Source: Bacteroidota bacterium (GTDB taxonomy: Bacteria > Bacteroidota > Bacteroidia > JAHEXY01). Taken from it: a stretch of 64,000 nt of DNA. The translations under genes were made by a program, and so were the position numbers. Under the pieces are notes generated by a model. That model did no database searches. It was given only the letters and a program-made list of their open reading frames with translations, and was not told where the DNA came from. Where the stretch lies: NCBI GenBank assembly GCA_023251875.1, contig JAHEXY010000006.1, forward strand, positions 62,001 through 126,000. The letters run 5' to 3'. Positions 7,602 through 17,069 of the stretch are shown one piece after another. Numbering within the stretch: position 1 is the stretch's first letter; the number at the start of each line of letters is the position of its first letter.

Positions 7602-10076
7602 ATGAACATCTCTTACAACTGGCTCAAACAATATATAGAACTCGATCAAACTCCCGAACAAATTGCTGAATTGCTCACAAGCTGTGGCTTGGAAGTAGAA
7701 GCCATTGAAACCTTTGAAACACTAAAAGGTGGTTTAGAAGGTTTAGTAATTGGTGAAGTGCTTACTAAAGCAAAACATCCCAATGCAGATAAATTAAGTT
7801 TAACTACTGTAAATATTGGACAAGAAAATCCTTTGCATATTGTATGTGGAGCAGCTAATGTAGATGCAGGACAAAAAGTAGTAGTGGCAACTATTGGAGC
7901 AAAATTATATCCGGCAACAGGCGAGCCATTCGAAATAAAAAAATCTAAAATTAGGGGGGAACTTTCTGAAGGCATGATTTGTGCCGAAGATGAAATTGGT
8001 TTAGGAAATTCTCATGAAGGCATTATGGTTTTAGATGCTGCAACTAAAGTGGGGACTAAAGCTTCTGAATATTTTAAAATAAAAAAAGATTACGTTTTTA
8101 TAATTGGCCTCACTCCTAATCGCTCAGATGCGGCTTCGCACATGGGTGTAGCGCGTGATCTTGCAGCTGTATTGCGTAAGCAAAATAAAATATTGATTCG
8201 TCCTTCGATTGAAGAATACAAGGTACCCCTCTCTAACTCTCCTCAAATGGGAGAGGATAAAAGCAAAAAAATAGAAGTTCTTGTAGAAAATACGCAAGCT
8301 TGTCCGAGATATTCTGGTTTAACTATTACTGGGCTTGAAGTAAAAGAATCCCCTGCTTGGTTACAAAATCGTTTAAAATCTATTGGACATAGACCCATCA
8401 ATAACATTGTAGATATTACCAATTATGTATTGCATGAATTAGGCCAGCCATTACATGCATTTGATGCTGATAAAATAAAAGGAAATAAAGTGCTGGTAAA
8501 AAATCTTGTTGATGGAACATCTTTTACTACACTTGATAAAACAGAACGCAAACTTTCTGCAAACGATTTGATGATTTGCAATGCCGAAGAAGGCATGTGC
8601 ATTGCCGGTGTATTTGGTGGATTAAATTCAGGAGTAAATGAAATAACCAAAAATATTTTTCTCGAAAGTGCGTATTTTAATCCTGTGTCTGTTCGTAAAA
8701 CAGCTCGCTTTCATGGTTTACATACCGATGCCTCTTTTCGTTTTGAGCGTGGAACAGATCCGGATATTACAGTGTATGCACTTAAGCGTGCGGCATTGTT
8801 AATCCAAGAAATTGCCGGTGGACAAATTTCATCTGAAATTGTAGATATTTACCCAAATCCTATTTTACCTGTTAAAGTAATTTTTAATTATAATTATGCC
8901 GATCGTTTGATTGGTGCTGCTATCGATCGTTTCGAGATCAAACAAATTATTCTTGCTCTTGGTATAAAAATATTGGAAGAAAAAGTGGATTGTTTATTAT
9001 TAGCAGTACCTCTATTTAAAGTCGATGTGCAAAGAGAATGTGATATAGTAGAAGAAATTTTGAGAATTTATGGATACAATAATATTCCAATGCCTACTAA
9101 ACGACATGCATCCATTACCAACTCCTTAAAACCCGATAGAGATAAGATTAAAAATACCATTGCCGATTATTTAAGCAGTAATGGCTTTAATGAAATTATG
9201 TGCAATTCATTAACCAAATCCAGCTATACTGCTTTTTCTTCTGAATTAAAAGAAGAACACCATGTGCGCATGCTTAACCCATTAAGTAGTGATTTGGATG
9301 TATTAAGGCAAACACTTTTATTCGGAGGGCTTGAAACCATTTCATACAACCAAAATCGCCAGTTACATGATCTAAAAATATATGAGTTCGGAAAAACATA
9401 TCAACAACAAACTCAAGGAAAATATATAGAAGAAGAATATCTTACTCTATTTGCAATTGGTAAAAAACAAGCAGAAGATTGGAATGGCACTAAAGATGCT
9501 GTCGATTTTTATTATATAAAAGGAGTGGCGCAAAATATTTTAAGCCGTTTAGGTATAAAAGAAAATGAACTTAATATTGAAGAACTTGGCTCTGATGGAA
9601 TTTTTAATTGGGGACTTTCGTATCAATCGAAAAAATTGAAAACAGATAAAAAATTACTCCGTTTAGGAATGATCAGTTCTTCCATAACTAAAAAATTTGA
9701 TATCAATCAAGAACTTTGGTATGCAGAAATTAATTGGGAACAATTGGTTAAACTACATGCTCAAAATAATATCAAGTATAAAGAAGTTTCTAAATACCCA
9801 TTTGTAAGACGTGATTTAGCATTGCTTTTAGATAAACAAATTAAATTTTCTCAAGTCAAAGAAATTGCTTTTTCACATGCCGATAAATCCATTTTAAAAG
9901 AAGTGAATCTTTTTGATGTATATGAGGGCAAAAATTTGGGAGAAGGTAAAAAATCTTATGCCATTAGTTTTATTTTTCAAGATGAAAATAAAACCCTTAC
10001 CGATACTCAAATTGATAAAGCAATGGGATCTTTAATTACTGCTTATCAAGAAAAAGTAAAAGCAGAAATTAGGTAA
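7602..10076 (+). CDS. pheT: Phenylalanine-tRNA ligase beta subunit
   Basis: Beta chain of the alpha2-beta2 enzyme that charges tRNA-Phe. The N-terminal EMAP-type tRNA-binding domain covers about residues 40-155 (GLVIGEVLTKAKHPNADKLS). It is followed by B3/B4 editing, B5 and catalytic-like core regions (GLTPNRSDAASHMGVARDLA and NIVDITNYVLHELGQPLHAF). The FDX-ACB anticodon-binding domain lies at the C-terminus (about 735-824; YPFVRRDLALLLD). At 824 residues it is close to the usual length. One odd feature is a hydrophilic patch at about residues 208-224 (PLSNSPQMGED), encoded by a CTCTCC...GGAGAG palindrome that looks like an intergenic repeat inserted in frame. The alpha subunit gene is not nearby. 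The call is certain. Confidence 0.97.
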   Translation: MNISYNWLKQYIELDQTPEQIAELLTSCGLEVEAIETFETLKGGLEGLVIGEVLTKAKHPNADKLSLTTVNIGQENPLHIVCGAANVDAGQKVVVATIGAKLYPATGEPFEIKKSKIRGELSEGMICAEDEIGLGNSHEGIMVLDAATKVGTKASEYFKIKKDYVFIIGLTPNRSDAASHMGVARDLAAVLRKQNKILIRPSIEEYKVPLSNSPQMGEDKSKKIEVLVENTQACPRYSGLTITGLEVKESPAWLQNRLKSIGHRPINNIVDITNYVLHELGQPLHAFDADKIKGNKVLVKNLVDGTSFTTLDKTERKLSANDLMICNAEEGMCIAGVFGGLNSGVNEITKNIFLESAYFNPVSVRKTARFHGLHTDASFRFERGTDPDITVYALKRAALLIQEIAGGQISSEIVDIYPNPILPVKVIFNYNYADRLIGAAIDRFEIKQIILALGIKILEEKVDCLLLAVPLFKVDVQRECDIVEEILRIYGYNNIPMPTKRHASITNSLKPDRDKIKNTIADYLSSNGFNEIMCNSLTKSSYTAFSSELKEEHHVRMLNPLSSDLDVLRQTLLFGGLETISYNQNRQLHDLKIYEFGKTYQQQTQGKYIEEEYLTLFAIGKKQAEDWNGTKDAVDFYYIKGVAQNILSRLGIKENELNIEELGSDGIFNWGLSYQSKKLKTDKKLLRLGMISSSITKKFDINQELWYAEINWEQLVKLHAQNNIKYKEVSKYPFVRRDLALLLDKQIKFSQVKEIAFSHADKSILKEVNLFDVYEGKNLGEGKKSYAISFIFQDENKTLTDTQIDKAMGSLITAYQEKVKAEIR
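8226..8256. repeat. In-frame palindromic repeat inside pheT
   Basis: CCCCTCTCTAACTCTCC followed by TCAAAT and GGGAGAGG forms a hairpin (CTCTCC at 8237-8242 with GGAGAG at 8250-8255). It is read in frame as PLSNSPQMGE. It matches the CCCTCTC...GGGAGAGG family seen at purS, in the 691-aa gene and between pyrF and ung. It lies in a surface-type linker between pheT domains, where an insertion would be tolerated. Confidence 0.6.
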
Positions 10077-10129
10077 TGATGAAATAGCCATACTCCGAAC
10101 CAGTGCACAAATACTCGTGAACATTAAAT

Positions 10130-10403
10130 GGCGTCCCGATGTATCGCATTGGCGTCAAGCTAAAAATTATCTTTTTTGGCTAAAGCCCAATACAGGCAAA
10201 GAATTCATTACCCCCGACATAAATGTCGGGGCTATTATGGTTAGTAGTTGCTTAGAGCAAATGTAATAGCCACAACCTTCAGGTCGTGGTATATGATGAA
10301 GAAATAATAAGGGACTTTAGTCCCACAAATAACTTGATTAATAAATTGTTTATTGAAAATGAAAAACTCTTAGCTTGACGACTATGCGATGTATCGGGAT
10401 GAC
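10130..10403. mobile_element. MITE-like element with 34-bp terminal inverted repeats
   Basis: The region 10077-10427 holds no gene. It contains a left arm at 10130-10163 (starting GGCGTCCCGATGTATCGCAT) and a right arm at 10370-10403 (TTAGCTTGACGACTATGCGA...) that are inverted copies, identical at 28 of 34 positions by hand alignment. Inside lie four more palindromes: GGCTAAAGCC (10178-10187), CCCCGACATAAATGTCGGGG (10212-10231), CCACAACCTTCAGGTCGTGG (10270-10289) and GGGACTTTAGTCCC (10311-10324). There is no open reading frame of note and no clear target-site duplication. It is probably a non-autonomous repeat that was moved or copied in the past. Confidence 0.65.
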
Positions 10404-10427
10404 CACTAAAAAGCAAATAATGCACAT

Positions 10428-10946
10428 ATGAAACGGCCTGAATTAAATGAATACAACCCATATTTTCAACGATACATTGATTTGGTTGAAGATGGGAATT
10501 TTTTTGATCTTTTGAAACAAAATACTAATGATACAATTCGATTTTTTGAAAACATTGCATCTGAAAAACACAATTATAGTTATGCTGAAAACAAATGGAC
10601 AGTAAAAGCTGTTTTAATGCATATTATAGATACCGAAAGGGTGTTTTCTTATAGAGTTCTTGTAGCTGCAAGAGGAGATAATACTACTAAGATTCAGACA
10701 TACGATGACGATGCATATGCTAGCAATGTTGATGTTACCAATCGAAGTATGGAAAGTCTTTTAGAAGAATTTAAAGTTGTAAGAAGAAGTGCAGAAATAC
10801 TATTTGAAAATTTAACTGACACTCAAAGTAAGTTTATGGCAAATGCTGTTAATTATAATATTACCCCACGAGCTTTAGCATACATTATGATTGGACATAT
10901 TCAACATCATCTCAATACTCTTAAAGAACGATACTTAAATCATTAA
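10428..10946 (+). CDS. DinB-family protein (four-helix, putative metal-binding)
   Basis: A 172-residue soluble protein of the DinB/YfiT-like four-helix-bundle superfamily. The hallmark histidine triad is visible: His65 in VLMHIIDTE and His157/His161 in IGHIQHHLNTLKERY at the C-terminus. These positions bind a divalent metal in characterised relatives. Members act as metal-dependent thiol transferases or hydrolases, or have no known activity; despite the name they are unrelated to DNA polymerase IV. It stands alone between the MITE-like element and the repeat-rich coiled-coil gene. Its 5' side is only 24 bases from the end of the repeat element, so its promoter may lie within that element. Confidence 0.9.
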   Translation: MKRPELNEYNPYFQRYIDLVEDGNFFDLLKQNTNDTIRFFENIASEKHNYSYAENKWTVKAVLMHIIDTERVFSYRVLVAARGDNTTKIQTYDDDAYASNVDVTNRSMESLLEEFKVVRRSAEILFENLTDTQSKFMANAVNYNITPRALAYIMIGHIQHHLNTLKERYLNH

Positions 10947-11076
10947 GCCTTTATATGTAAAGAAAATATATCCCAAAAATCTTTCTAAATTCTTTTAAAA
11001 TAGCACTTAATAAATAAGATAGGCTTGCACACTTTGTAACTTATTATATATTTACAAATTACTATCTTATTGTTTA

Positions 11077-14000
11077 ATGAATTTTAGATTTACAAAAAAT
11101 ATTATTTACTGGATAAGTATGGTTTTAATCCTTACTCAGCCTCTAAATATATTTGCCCAAACCGATGGAGAAACAGCTCCTCCAAATTTGGTTGTTACAG
11201 GAGCTGTTAAAAAAGCCGGAAAACGTTTAGATAATGCTACCGTTACTGTTTATAAAAATTCAAAACAGGTAAATCAATTTGTAACTTCTAAAGATGGAGT
11301 TTTTGAATTAAAACTCGATTACAACAGCTCTTATGTATTGGAGTTTACAAAGCCCGGCTTTGTCTCTAAAAAAATGGAATTTACAACTACTACTCCACCG
11401 GATAAAATTGCCGAGGGTTTTCCTCCCTTTGAGTTTGAAATAAGTTTATTCGAAAACAATCCAAAACTCAATACAGATGCACTAAAACAACCAGTTGCAA
11501 AAGTTTTCTATGATCCTAAAAAAGATGATTTTGATTATGATGGAGCCTATAGTAAACAAATGCAAGAAAAATTAGCAGATATAGAAGATCAATTATTGGC
11601 TTTACAGGAAGAAGAAGATGGTGCTAAGCAAAAAGCTATTCAAGATTCTATTGCCAATGCAAAAAATGCTATAAAACTGGAGGCTGCCAAAAAAGCTGCC
11701 GAAGAAGAAGCTCGTAAAAAAGCAGAAGCGGATGCATTAGCAAAACAAAAAGCTGAGGAAGAAGCTAAAAAGAAGGCCGATGCCGAAGCACAAGCGAAAT
11801 TAAAAGCTGAGGAAGACGCAAAGAAAAAAGCCGATGCCGATGCGCTGGCTAAAAAACAAGCTGCTGATTTAGCCCGACAAAAATTTGTACAAGATTCTAT
11901 TGCTAAAGCTAATGAACTTGTTAAACAACAAGCCGCAGCAGAAGAGGAAGCTCGTAAAAAAGCAGAAGCGGATGCATTAGCAAAACAAAAAGCTGAGGAA
12001 GAAGCTAAAAAGAAAGCAGATGCTGAAGCATTAGCGAAATTAAAAGCTGAGGGAGACGCAAAGAAAAAAGCAGAAGCCGATGCGCTGGCTAAAAAACAAG
12101 CTGCTGATTTAGCCCGACAAAAATTTGTACAAGACTCCATTGCCAAAGCCAATGAACTGGCCAAACAACAAGCCGCAGCAGAAGCAGCTAAAAAAGCTGC
12201 CGAAGAAGAGGCTAAAAAGAAAGCAGATGCTGAAGCATTAGCGAAATTAAAAGCTGAGGAAGACGCAAAGAAAAAAGCAGAAGCTGATGCACTTGCCAAA
12301 AAACAAGCTGCTGATTTAGCCCGACAAAAATTTGTACAAGACTCTATTGCCAAAGCCAATGAACTGGCCAAACAACAAGCCGCAGCAGAAGCAGCTAAAA
12401 AAGCTGCCGAAGAAGAGGCTAAAAAGAAAGCAGATGCTGAAGCATTAGCGAAATTAAAAGCTGAAGAAGAAGCTAAAAAGAAAGCCGAAGCTGATGCACT
12501 TGCCAAAAAACAAGCTGCTGATTTAGCCCGACAAAAATTTGTACAAGATTCTATTGCTAAAGCTAATGAACTTGCTAAACAACAAGCCGCAGCAGAAGCA
12601 GCTAAAAAAGCTGCCGAAGAGGAAGCTCGTAAAAAAGCAGAAGCGGATGCATTAGCAAAACAAAAAGCTGAAGAAGAAGCTAAAAAGAAAGTCGAAGCCG
12701 ATGCACTTGCCAAAAAACAAGCTGCTGATTTAGCTCGACAAAAATTTGTACAAGATTCTATTGCCAAAGCTAATGAACTTGCTAAACAACAAGCCGCTAA
12801 AAAAGCTGCCGAAGAAGAAGCTCGTAAAAAAGCAGAAGCGGATGCATTGGCAAAACAAAAAGCTGAGGAAGAAGCTAAAAAGAAAGCCGAAGCTGATGCA
12901 CTTGCCAAAAAACAAGCTGCTGATTTAGCCCGACAAAAATTTGTACAAGACTCCATTGCCAAAGCCAACGAACTAGCCAAACAACAAGCTGCAGCAGAAG
13001 CCGCCAAAAAAGCTGCCGAAGAGGAAGCTCGTAAAAAAGCAGAAGCGGATGCATTAGCAAAACAAAAAGCTGAGGAAGACGCAAAGAAGAAAGCAGAAGC
13101 CGATGCGCTGGCTAAAAAACAAGCAGCTGATTTAGCTCGACAAAAATTTGTACAAGATTCCATTGCCAAAGCCAATGAACTGGCCAAACAACAAGCCGCA
13201 GCAGAAGCCGCTAAAAAAGCTGCCGAAGAAGAAGCTAAAAAGAAAGCCGATGCCGAAGCACAAGCGAAATTAAAAGCTGAGGAAGAGGCAAAGAAGAAAG
13301 CAGAAGCCGATGCACTTGCCAAAAAACAAGCTGCTGATTTAGCCCGACAAAAATTTGTACAAGACTCCATTGCCAAAGCCAACGAACTAGCTAAACAACA
13401 AGCTGCAGCAGAAGCCGCCAAAAAAGCAGCCGAAGAGGAAGCTCGTAAAAAAGCAGAAGCGGATGCATTAGCAAAACAAAAAGCTGAAGAAGAAGCTAAA
13501 AAGAAAGTCGAAGCCGATGCACTTGCCAAAAAACAAGCTGCTGATTTAGCTCGACAAAAATTTGTACAAGATTCCATTGCTAAAGCCAATGAACTAGCCA
13601 AACAACAAGCCGCAGCAGAAGCAGCCAAAAAAGCTGCCGAAGAAGAGGCTAAAAAGAAAGCAGATGCTGAAGCATTAGCGAAATTAAAAGCTGAGGAAGA
13701 CGCAAAGAAGAAAGCAGAAGCTGATGCATTTGCCAAAAAACAAGCTGCTGATTTAGCCCGACAAAAATTTGTACAAGATTCTATTGCCAAAGCCAATGAA
13801 CTGGCCAAACAACAAGCCGCAGCAGAAGCCGCTAAAAAAGCTGCCGAAGAAGAGGCTAAAAAGAAAGCAGATGCTGAAGCATTAGCGAAATTAAAAGCTG
13901 AGGAAGACGCAAAGAAAAAAGCAGAAGCCGATGCGCTGGCTAAAAAACAAGCTGCTGATTTAGCCCGACAAAAATTTGTACAAGATTCTATTCTTAAAGC

Positions 14001-14415
14001 TCAGAATTTGGCAAAGCAAAAATTAATTGATGATGCAACTAAAAAAGCATCTGATGCAAAAGCATTATATCAACAACAGCAATTAGCAAAACAAAATTCT
14101 GCAACAATACAACAGACAACTACTATTCAGCAAGAGGAAACAAACTCAAATCAACAAGATATTGACAAGGCCGTTAAATTAAGTGATGAAGCAAGATCAA
14201 AAGAATTTTTATCGGAGCTTGCACAAAAATATCCAGAAGGAGTAACAACTGAAAATTTTCAAGAGACCAATAGAATTATTACAAGAATAATTGTTAACAG
14301 AAATAGTAATGCGAACGAATACAAAAAAGTAAAATACAATTGGGGAGGATTGTATTATTTTAAAAACAATACCAGCATTACTCAGAGTTTATTTGATCAA
14401 GAAACAAAGCCTTAG
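11077..14415 (+). CDS. Exported coiled-coil protein with eleven 69-residue tandem repeats
   Basis: A 1112-residue protein starting with a signal-peptide-like segment (about residues 1-27, ending IFAQ). Residues 36-130 form a carboxypeptidase-regulatory-like beta-sandwich (VVTGAVKKAGKRLDNATVTV and GYVS/FVSKKMEF-type strands). From about residue 190 to 990 it is an Ala/Lys/Glu-rich helix made of a 69-residue unit marked by QKFVQDSIAKANELAKQQAA, which appears eleven times. A 120-residue tail ends with a conserved-looking globular stretch (YKKVKYNWGGLYYFKNNTSI). TolA-like or stalk-like proteins share this composition, so a long periplasmic or surface rod is likely, but no family was recognised. 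Repeat copy number should be unstable. The near-periodic codons leave a long antisense reading frame open, which is an artefact. Confidence 0.85.
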   Translation: MNFRFTKNIIYWISMVLILTQPLNIFAQTDGETAPPNLVVTGAVKKAGKRLDNATVTVYKNSKQVNQFVTSKDGVFELKLDYNSSYVLEFTKPGFVSKKMEFTTTTPPDKIAEGFPPFEFEISLFENNPKLNTDALKQPVAKVFYDPKKDDFDYDGAYSKQMQEKLADIEDQLLALQEEEDGAKQKAIQDSIANAKNAIKLEAAKKAAEEEARKKAEADALAKQKAEEEAKKKADAEAQAKLKAEEDAKKKADADALAKKQAADLARQKFVQDSIAKANELVKQQAAAEEEARKKAEADALAKQKAEEEAKKKADAEALAKLKAEGDAKKKAEADALAKKQAADLARQKFVQDSIAKANELAKQQAAAEAAKKAAEEEAKKKADAEALAKLKAEEDAKKKAEADALAKKQAADLARQKFVQDSIAKANELAKQQAAAEAAKKAAEEEAKKKADAEALAKLKAEEEAKKKAEADALAKKQAADLARQKFVQDSIAKANELAKQQAAAEAAKKAAEEEARKKAEADALAKQKAEEEAKKKVEADALAKKQAADLARQKFVQDSIAKANELAKQQAAKKAAEEEARKKAEADALAKQKAEEEAKKKAEADALAKKQAADLARQKFVQDSIAKANELAKQQAAAEAAKKAAEEEARKKAEADALAKQKAEEDAKKKAEADALAKKQAADLARQKFVQDSIAKANELAKQQAAAEAAKKAAEEEAKKKADAEAQAKLKAEEEAKKKAEADALAKKQAADLARQKFVQDSIAKANELAKQQAAAEAAKKAAEEEARKKAEADALAKQKAEEEAKKKVEADALAKKQAADLARQKFVQDSIAKANELAKQQAAAEAAKKAAEEEAKKKADAEALAKLKAEEDAKKKAEADAFAKKQAADLARQKFVQDSIAKANELAKQQAAAEAAKKAAEEEAKKKADAEALAKLKAEEDAKKKAEADALAKKQAADLARQKFVQDSILKAQNLAKQKLIDDATKKASDAKALYQQQQLAKQNSATIQQTTTIQQEETNSNQQDIDKAVKLSDEARSKEFLSELAQKYPEGVTTENFQETNRIITRIIVNRNSNANEYKKVKYNWGGLYYFKNNTSITQSLFDQETKP
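11881..13986 (+). repeat. 207-bp tandem repeat array inside the coiled-coil gene
   Basis: The marker AAATTTGTACAAGA begins at 11881, 12121, 12328, 12535, 12742, 12937, 13144, 13351, 13558, 13765 and 13972. The intervals are 240, 207, 207, 207, 195 and then five of 207 bases. All are multiples of three, so the frame is kept. The 195-base unit has lost four codons (KQQAAKKAAEEE instead of KQQAAAEAAKKAAEEE), and the 240-base unit has a different arrangement. Copies differ mainly by mosaic exchange of sub-blocks (ARKKAEADALAKQKAEEE or AKKKADAEALAKLKAEED). Confidence 0.95.
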
Positions 14416-14563
14416 TTTATATTATTTACAATGACGCTTTTGAGACAGCCTCTTTCAAACGCTGATAATAATTTGAAAATGTTTGCCTATATAGCTTCTT
14501 AAGATATGTTAAAGATTTACTTTTGTAAATCCCCTGACGTATCTTTCGGAAATAAATTTCTCT

Positions 14564-16972
14564 ATGTATAGATTTTTACATTTTTTTGGGATATTCATTT
14601 TAATTTCTCTCTATGCAAATTCTCAAACTGAGAAAAAAACAATTATAGCTACTCGTGTAAGTGTTCCACCAAAAATTGATGGAGAATTAAACGACCAAGC
14701 ATGGCAAAATCTTCCTATTGCTACTGATTTTATTCAAATGGAATTAACTCCTGGCGCACCTTCAAAATACAAAACAGAAGTAAAATATGTGTATGACGAC
14801 CAAGCAATATACGTTTCAGCTTTAATGGTTGATGAACCTAAAGACAGTATGGATATGCAGCTTACAGTTAGAGATGAAGAAGTAGGCGAAATATTTGGAC
14901 TAACAATTGACACCTATAATGATGATATTAATTGTTTTGTTTTTGGCGTAACTGCAGCAGGTGTTCAGCTTGACGGTAAAATATCAGCTAACGGACAAGA
15001 TTTAAATTGGAATGCAGTATGGTACAGTAAAGCAAAAATAATAGATAATGGTTGGGTTGCGGAAATAAAAATACCTTTCTCAGCTATTCGATTTTCAAAT
15101 GAAAAAGAACAAGTATGGGGAATTAATTTTTTACGAAAAGTAAGAAAGACCAAAGAAACTGCATTTTGGAATTATATCAATCCTGCTGTAAGTGGTTTTG
15201 CAAATCAGTTTGGTGATGTAACAAATATAAAGGATATAAAGGCTCCCATACGTTTGTCTTTAACACCCTATATTTCTGCCTATGCAGAAAATTATGATGG
15301 TTCTAAATCATACTCATTAAATGGCGGAATGGATGTGAAATACGGCATTAGTGATGCCTTTACTTTAGATATGACTTTAGTTCCAGATTTCGGACAAGTG
15401 CAATCAGATAACAAGGTATTAAATCTTTCTCCCTTTGAAGTTAGATATGATGAACATCGCCCTTTTTTTACCGAAGGTACAGAGCTTTTTAGTAAAGGAG
15501 ATCTATTTTATTCTCGTAGAGTGGGCGGAACGCCAATAGGCTATTATGATATAGATGGTCAATTAAAAGATGGAGAAACCATAAACGAAAATCCTAGTGC
15601 ATCACAATTGATTAATGCAACAAAAATTTCTGGCCGTACTAAAGGTGATTTAGGTATAGGCATTTTTAATGCCACATCAGCCAATACTTATGCTGTAGTT
15701 GTTGATTCATTAAATCAGGAAAGAAAAATATTAACGCAGCCACTTAGCAATTATAATATCTTGGTTTTTGATCAGGCATTAAAAAATAATTCATACATCA
15801 GTTTTATTAATACTAATGTAATGCGTAATGGAAGTACTTACGATGCTGATGTTGCTGCGGCATTATTTGCTTTTAATTCAAAAAATAATAAATATAAAAT
15901 AAGTGGTTCTGGAAAGTTGAGTCAGAAATACAATACGGGTTTAAATAATCCTGATTTAGGGTATTCTTCATCTTGGTTTGCAGGCAAGGTGGGTGGTAAT
16001 TTTCAATGTAATTATACAGGATCAATTACAACGGATACATATGATCCAAACGATCTTGGGATATTGGCTTTTAATAATACGGTTGAAAATTATTTAAATG
16101 CCTCATACGATATTTTTAAACCCGTTTGGAAAGTAAATAATTTTCACGTGGGAACAAGTATTGTATATGGGCGTGTATATAACCCAAGTGCCTTTTGGAA
16201 TTTTGGTATTTATACAGAAAGTTGGACTACCTTTTCAAAACGTTATTTAAGTACGGGAGCATGGGTGAATGTTGAACCTATTATTACATATGATTGGTGG
16301 GAACCTCGTGTTAGTGGCCGTTTTTATACATTTCCAAGAGATTATGCGGGTGGTTGGTGGCTTTCGAGCGATTATAGAAAAGTATTTGCTCTTGATTTGC
16401 GTGTGCGATACAAATGGTTTGAAGAAAATAATAGAAATACTCTTGCCTTTGGTTTTTCGCCTCGTTTAAAGCCTAATAATAAGATTTTATTGTATCATGA
16501 TTTTGATCGTGAATTTAATAAAGACGACATAGGTTATGTTTCAAATACCGATGATGCTATAACTTTTGGCAGGCGAAATGTATTAACCATTACCAATTCT
16601 TTAAATGCCAGTTATATTTTTACCAATCACATGTCGCTTACTTTGCGATTGCGCCATTATTGGTCAAAGGCCGATTATCAGGCTTATTACACTCTTAATA
16701 TGGATGGATCACTTACAGAAGATACTGCTTATAATGAAAATGCCAATGTAAATTTTAATGCATTTAATATTGATTTGGTGTATACATGGCAATTTTTACC
16801 GGGTAGCGAAATGAGCCTTGTTTGGAAAAATAGTATTCTTACTGATGATTCAGATGTAGCTCAAAACTATTGGAATAATGTTAACAATACATTATCCTCT
16901 CCTCAAACCAATAGTTTGTCGCTCAAACTGCTTTATTATATCGATTATCTTTTTTTGAGAAAATTGGGGTAA
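14564..16972 (+). CDS. DUF5916 outer-membrane protein with CBM9-like N-terminal domain
   Basis: An 802-residue exported protein. After a signal peptide (about residues 1-20), residues 25-225 form a CBM9-like carbohydrate-binding module (ATRVSVPPKIDGELNDQAW and VYDDQAIYVSALMVDEP). The remainder is the DUF5916 region: LVPDFGQVQSDNKVLNLSPF, then RPFFTEGTELFSKGDLFYSR, followed by an aromatic-rich series of beta strands typical of an outer-membrane barrel. This two-part layout and length are standard for the family, which is widespread in Bacteroidota and of uncertain function; a surface glycan-binding or transport role is guessed from the CBM9-like part. It is transcribed on its own between the coiled-coil gene and recR. 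Confidence 0.88.
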   Translation: MYRFLHFFGIFILISLYANSQTEKKTIIATRVSVPPKIDGELNDQAWQNLPIATDFIQMELTPGAPSKYKTEVKYVYDDQAIYVSALMVDEPKDSMDMQLTVRDEEVGEIFGLTIDTYNDDINCFVFGVTAAGVQLDGKISANGQDLNWNAVWYSKAKIIDNGWVAEIKIPFSAIRFSNEKEQVWGINFLRKVRKTKETAFWNYINPAVSGFANQFGDVTNIKDIKAPIRLSLTPYISAYAENYDGSKSYSLNGGMDVKYGISDAFTLDMTLVPDFGQVQSDNKVLNLSPFEVRYDEHRPFFTEGTELFSKGDLFYSRRVGGTPIGYYDIDGQLKDGETINENPSASQLINATKISGRTKGDLGIGIFNATSANTYAVVVDSLNQERKILTQPLSNYNILVFDQALKNNSYISFINTNVMRNGSTYDADVAAALFAFNSKNNKYKISGSGKLSQKYNTGLNNPDLGYSSSWFAGKVGGNFQCNYTGSITTDTYDPNDLGILAFNNTVENYLNASYDIFKPVWKVNNFHVGTSIVYGRVYNPSAFWNFGIYTESWTTFSKRYLSTGAWVNVEPIITYDWWEPRVSGRFYTFPRDYAGGWWLSSDYRKVFALDLRVRYKWFEENNRNTLAFGFSPRLKPNNKILLYHDFDREFNKDDIGYVSNTDDAITFGRRNVLTITNSLNASYIFTNHMSLTLRLRHYWSKADYQAYYTLNMDGSLTEDTAYNENANVNFNAFNIDLVYTWQFLPGSEMSLVWKNSILTDDSDVAQNYWNNVNNTLSSPQTNSLSLKLLYYIDYLFLRKLG

Positions 16973-17025
16973 AATTTCTTTTTAAACTCTTTTTAAAGTT
17001 TGCAATTAGAATGATAAGATAAGCC

Positions 17026-17066
17026 TTAAACTTTCTAACTTTGAACTTTAAAACATTGAACTAATA
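17026..17066. repeat. AACTTTGAAC-type short repeat upstream of recR
   Basis: AAACTTTCTAACTTTGAAC and AACATTGAAC units run almost to the recR ATG at 17070. Confidence 0.6.
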
Positions 17067-17069
17067 TTG

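Noticed and set aside
11640-13808. A 722-codon open frame on the minus strand opposite the coiled-coil gene
   Set aside because: It is the mirror of the repetitive Ala/Lys/Glu codons; it gives only Ser/Ala/Phe-rich repeats with no start context or domain.
11881-13986. Regularly spaced repeats that might suggest a CRISPR array
   Set aside because: Units are 207 bases, contiguous, in frame and translated as a helical protein; there are no unique spacers of constant size and no cas genes.
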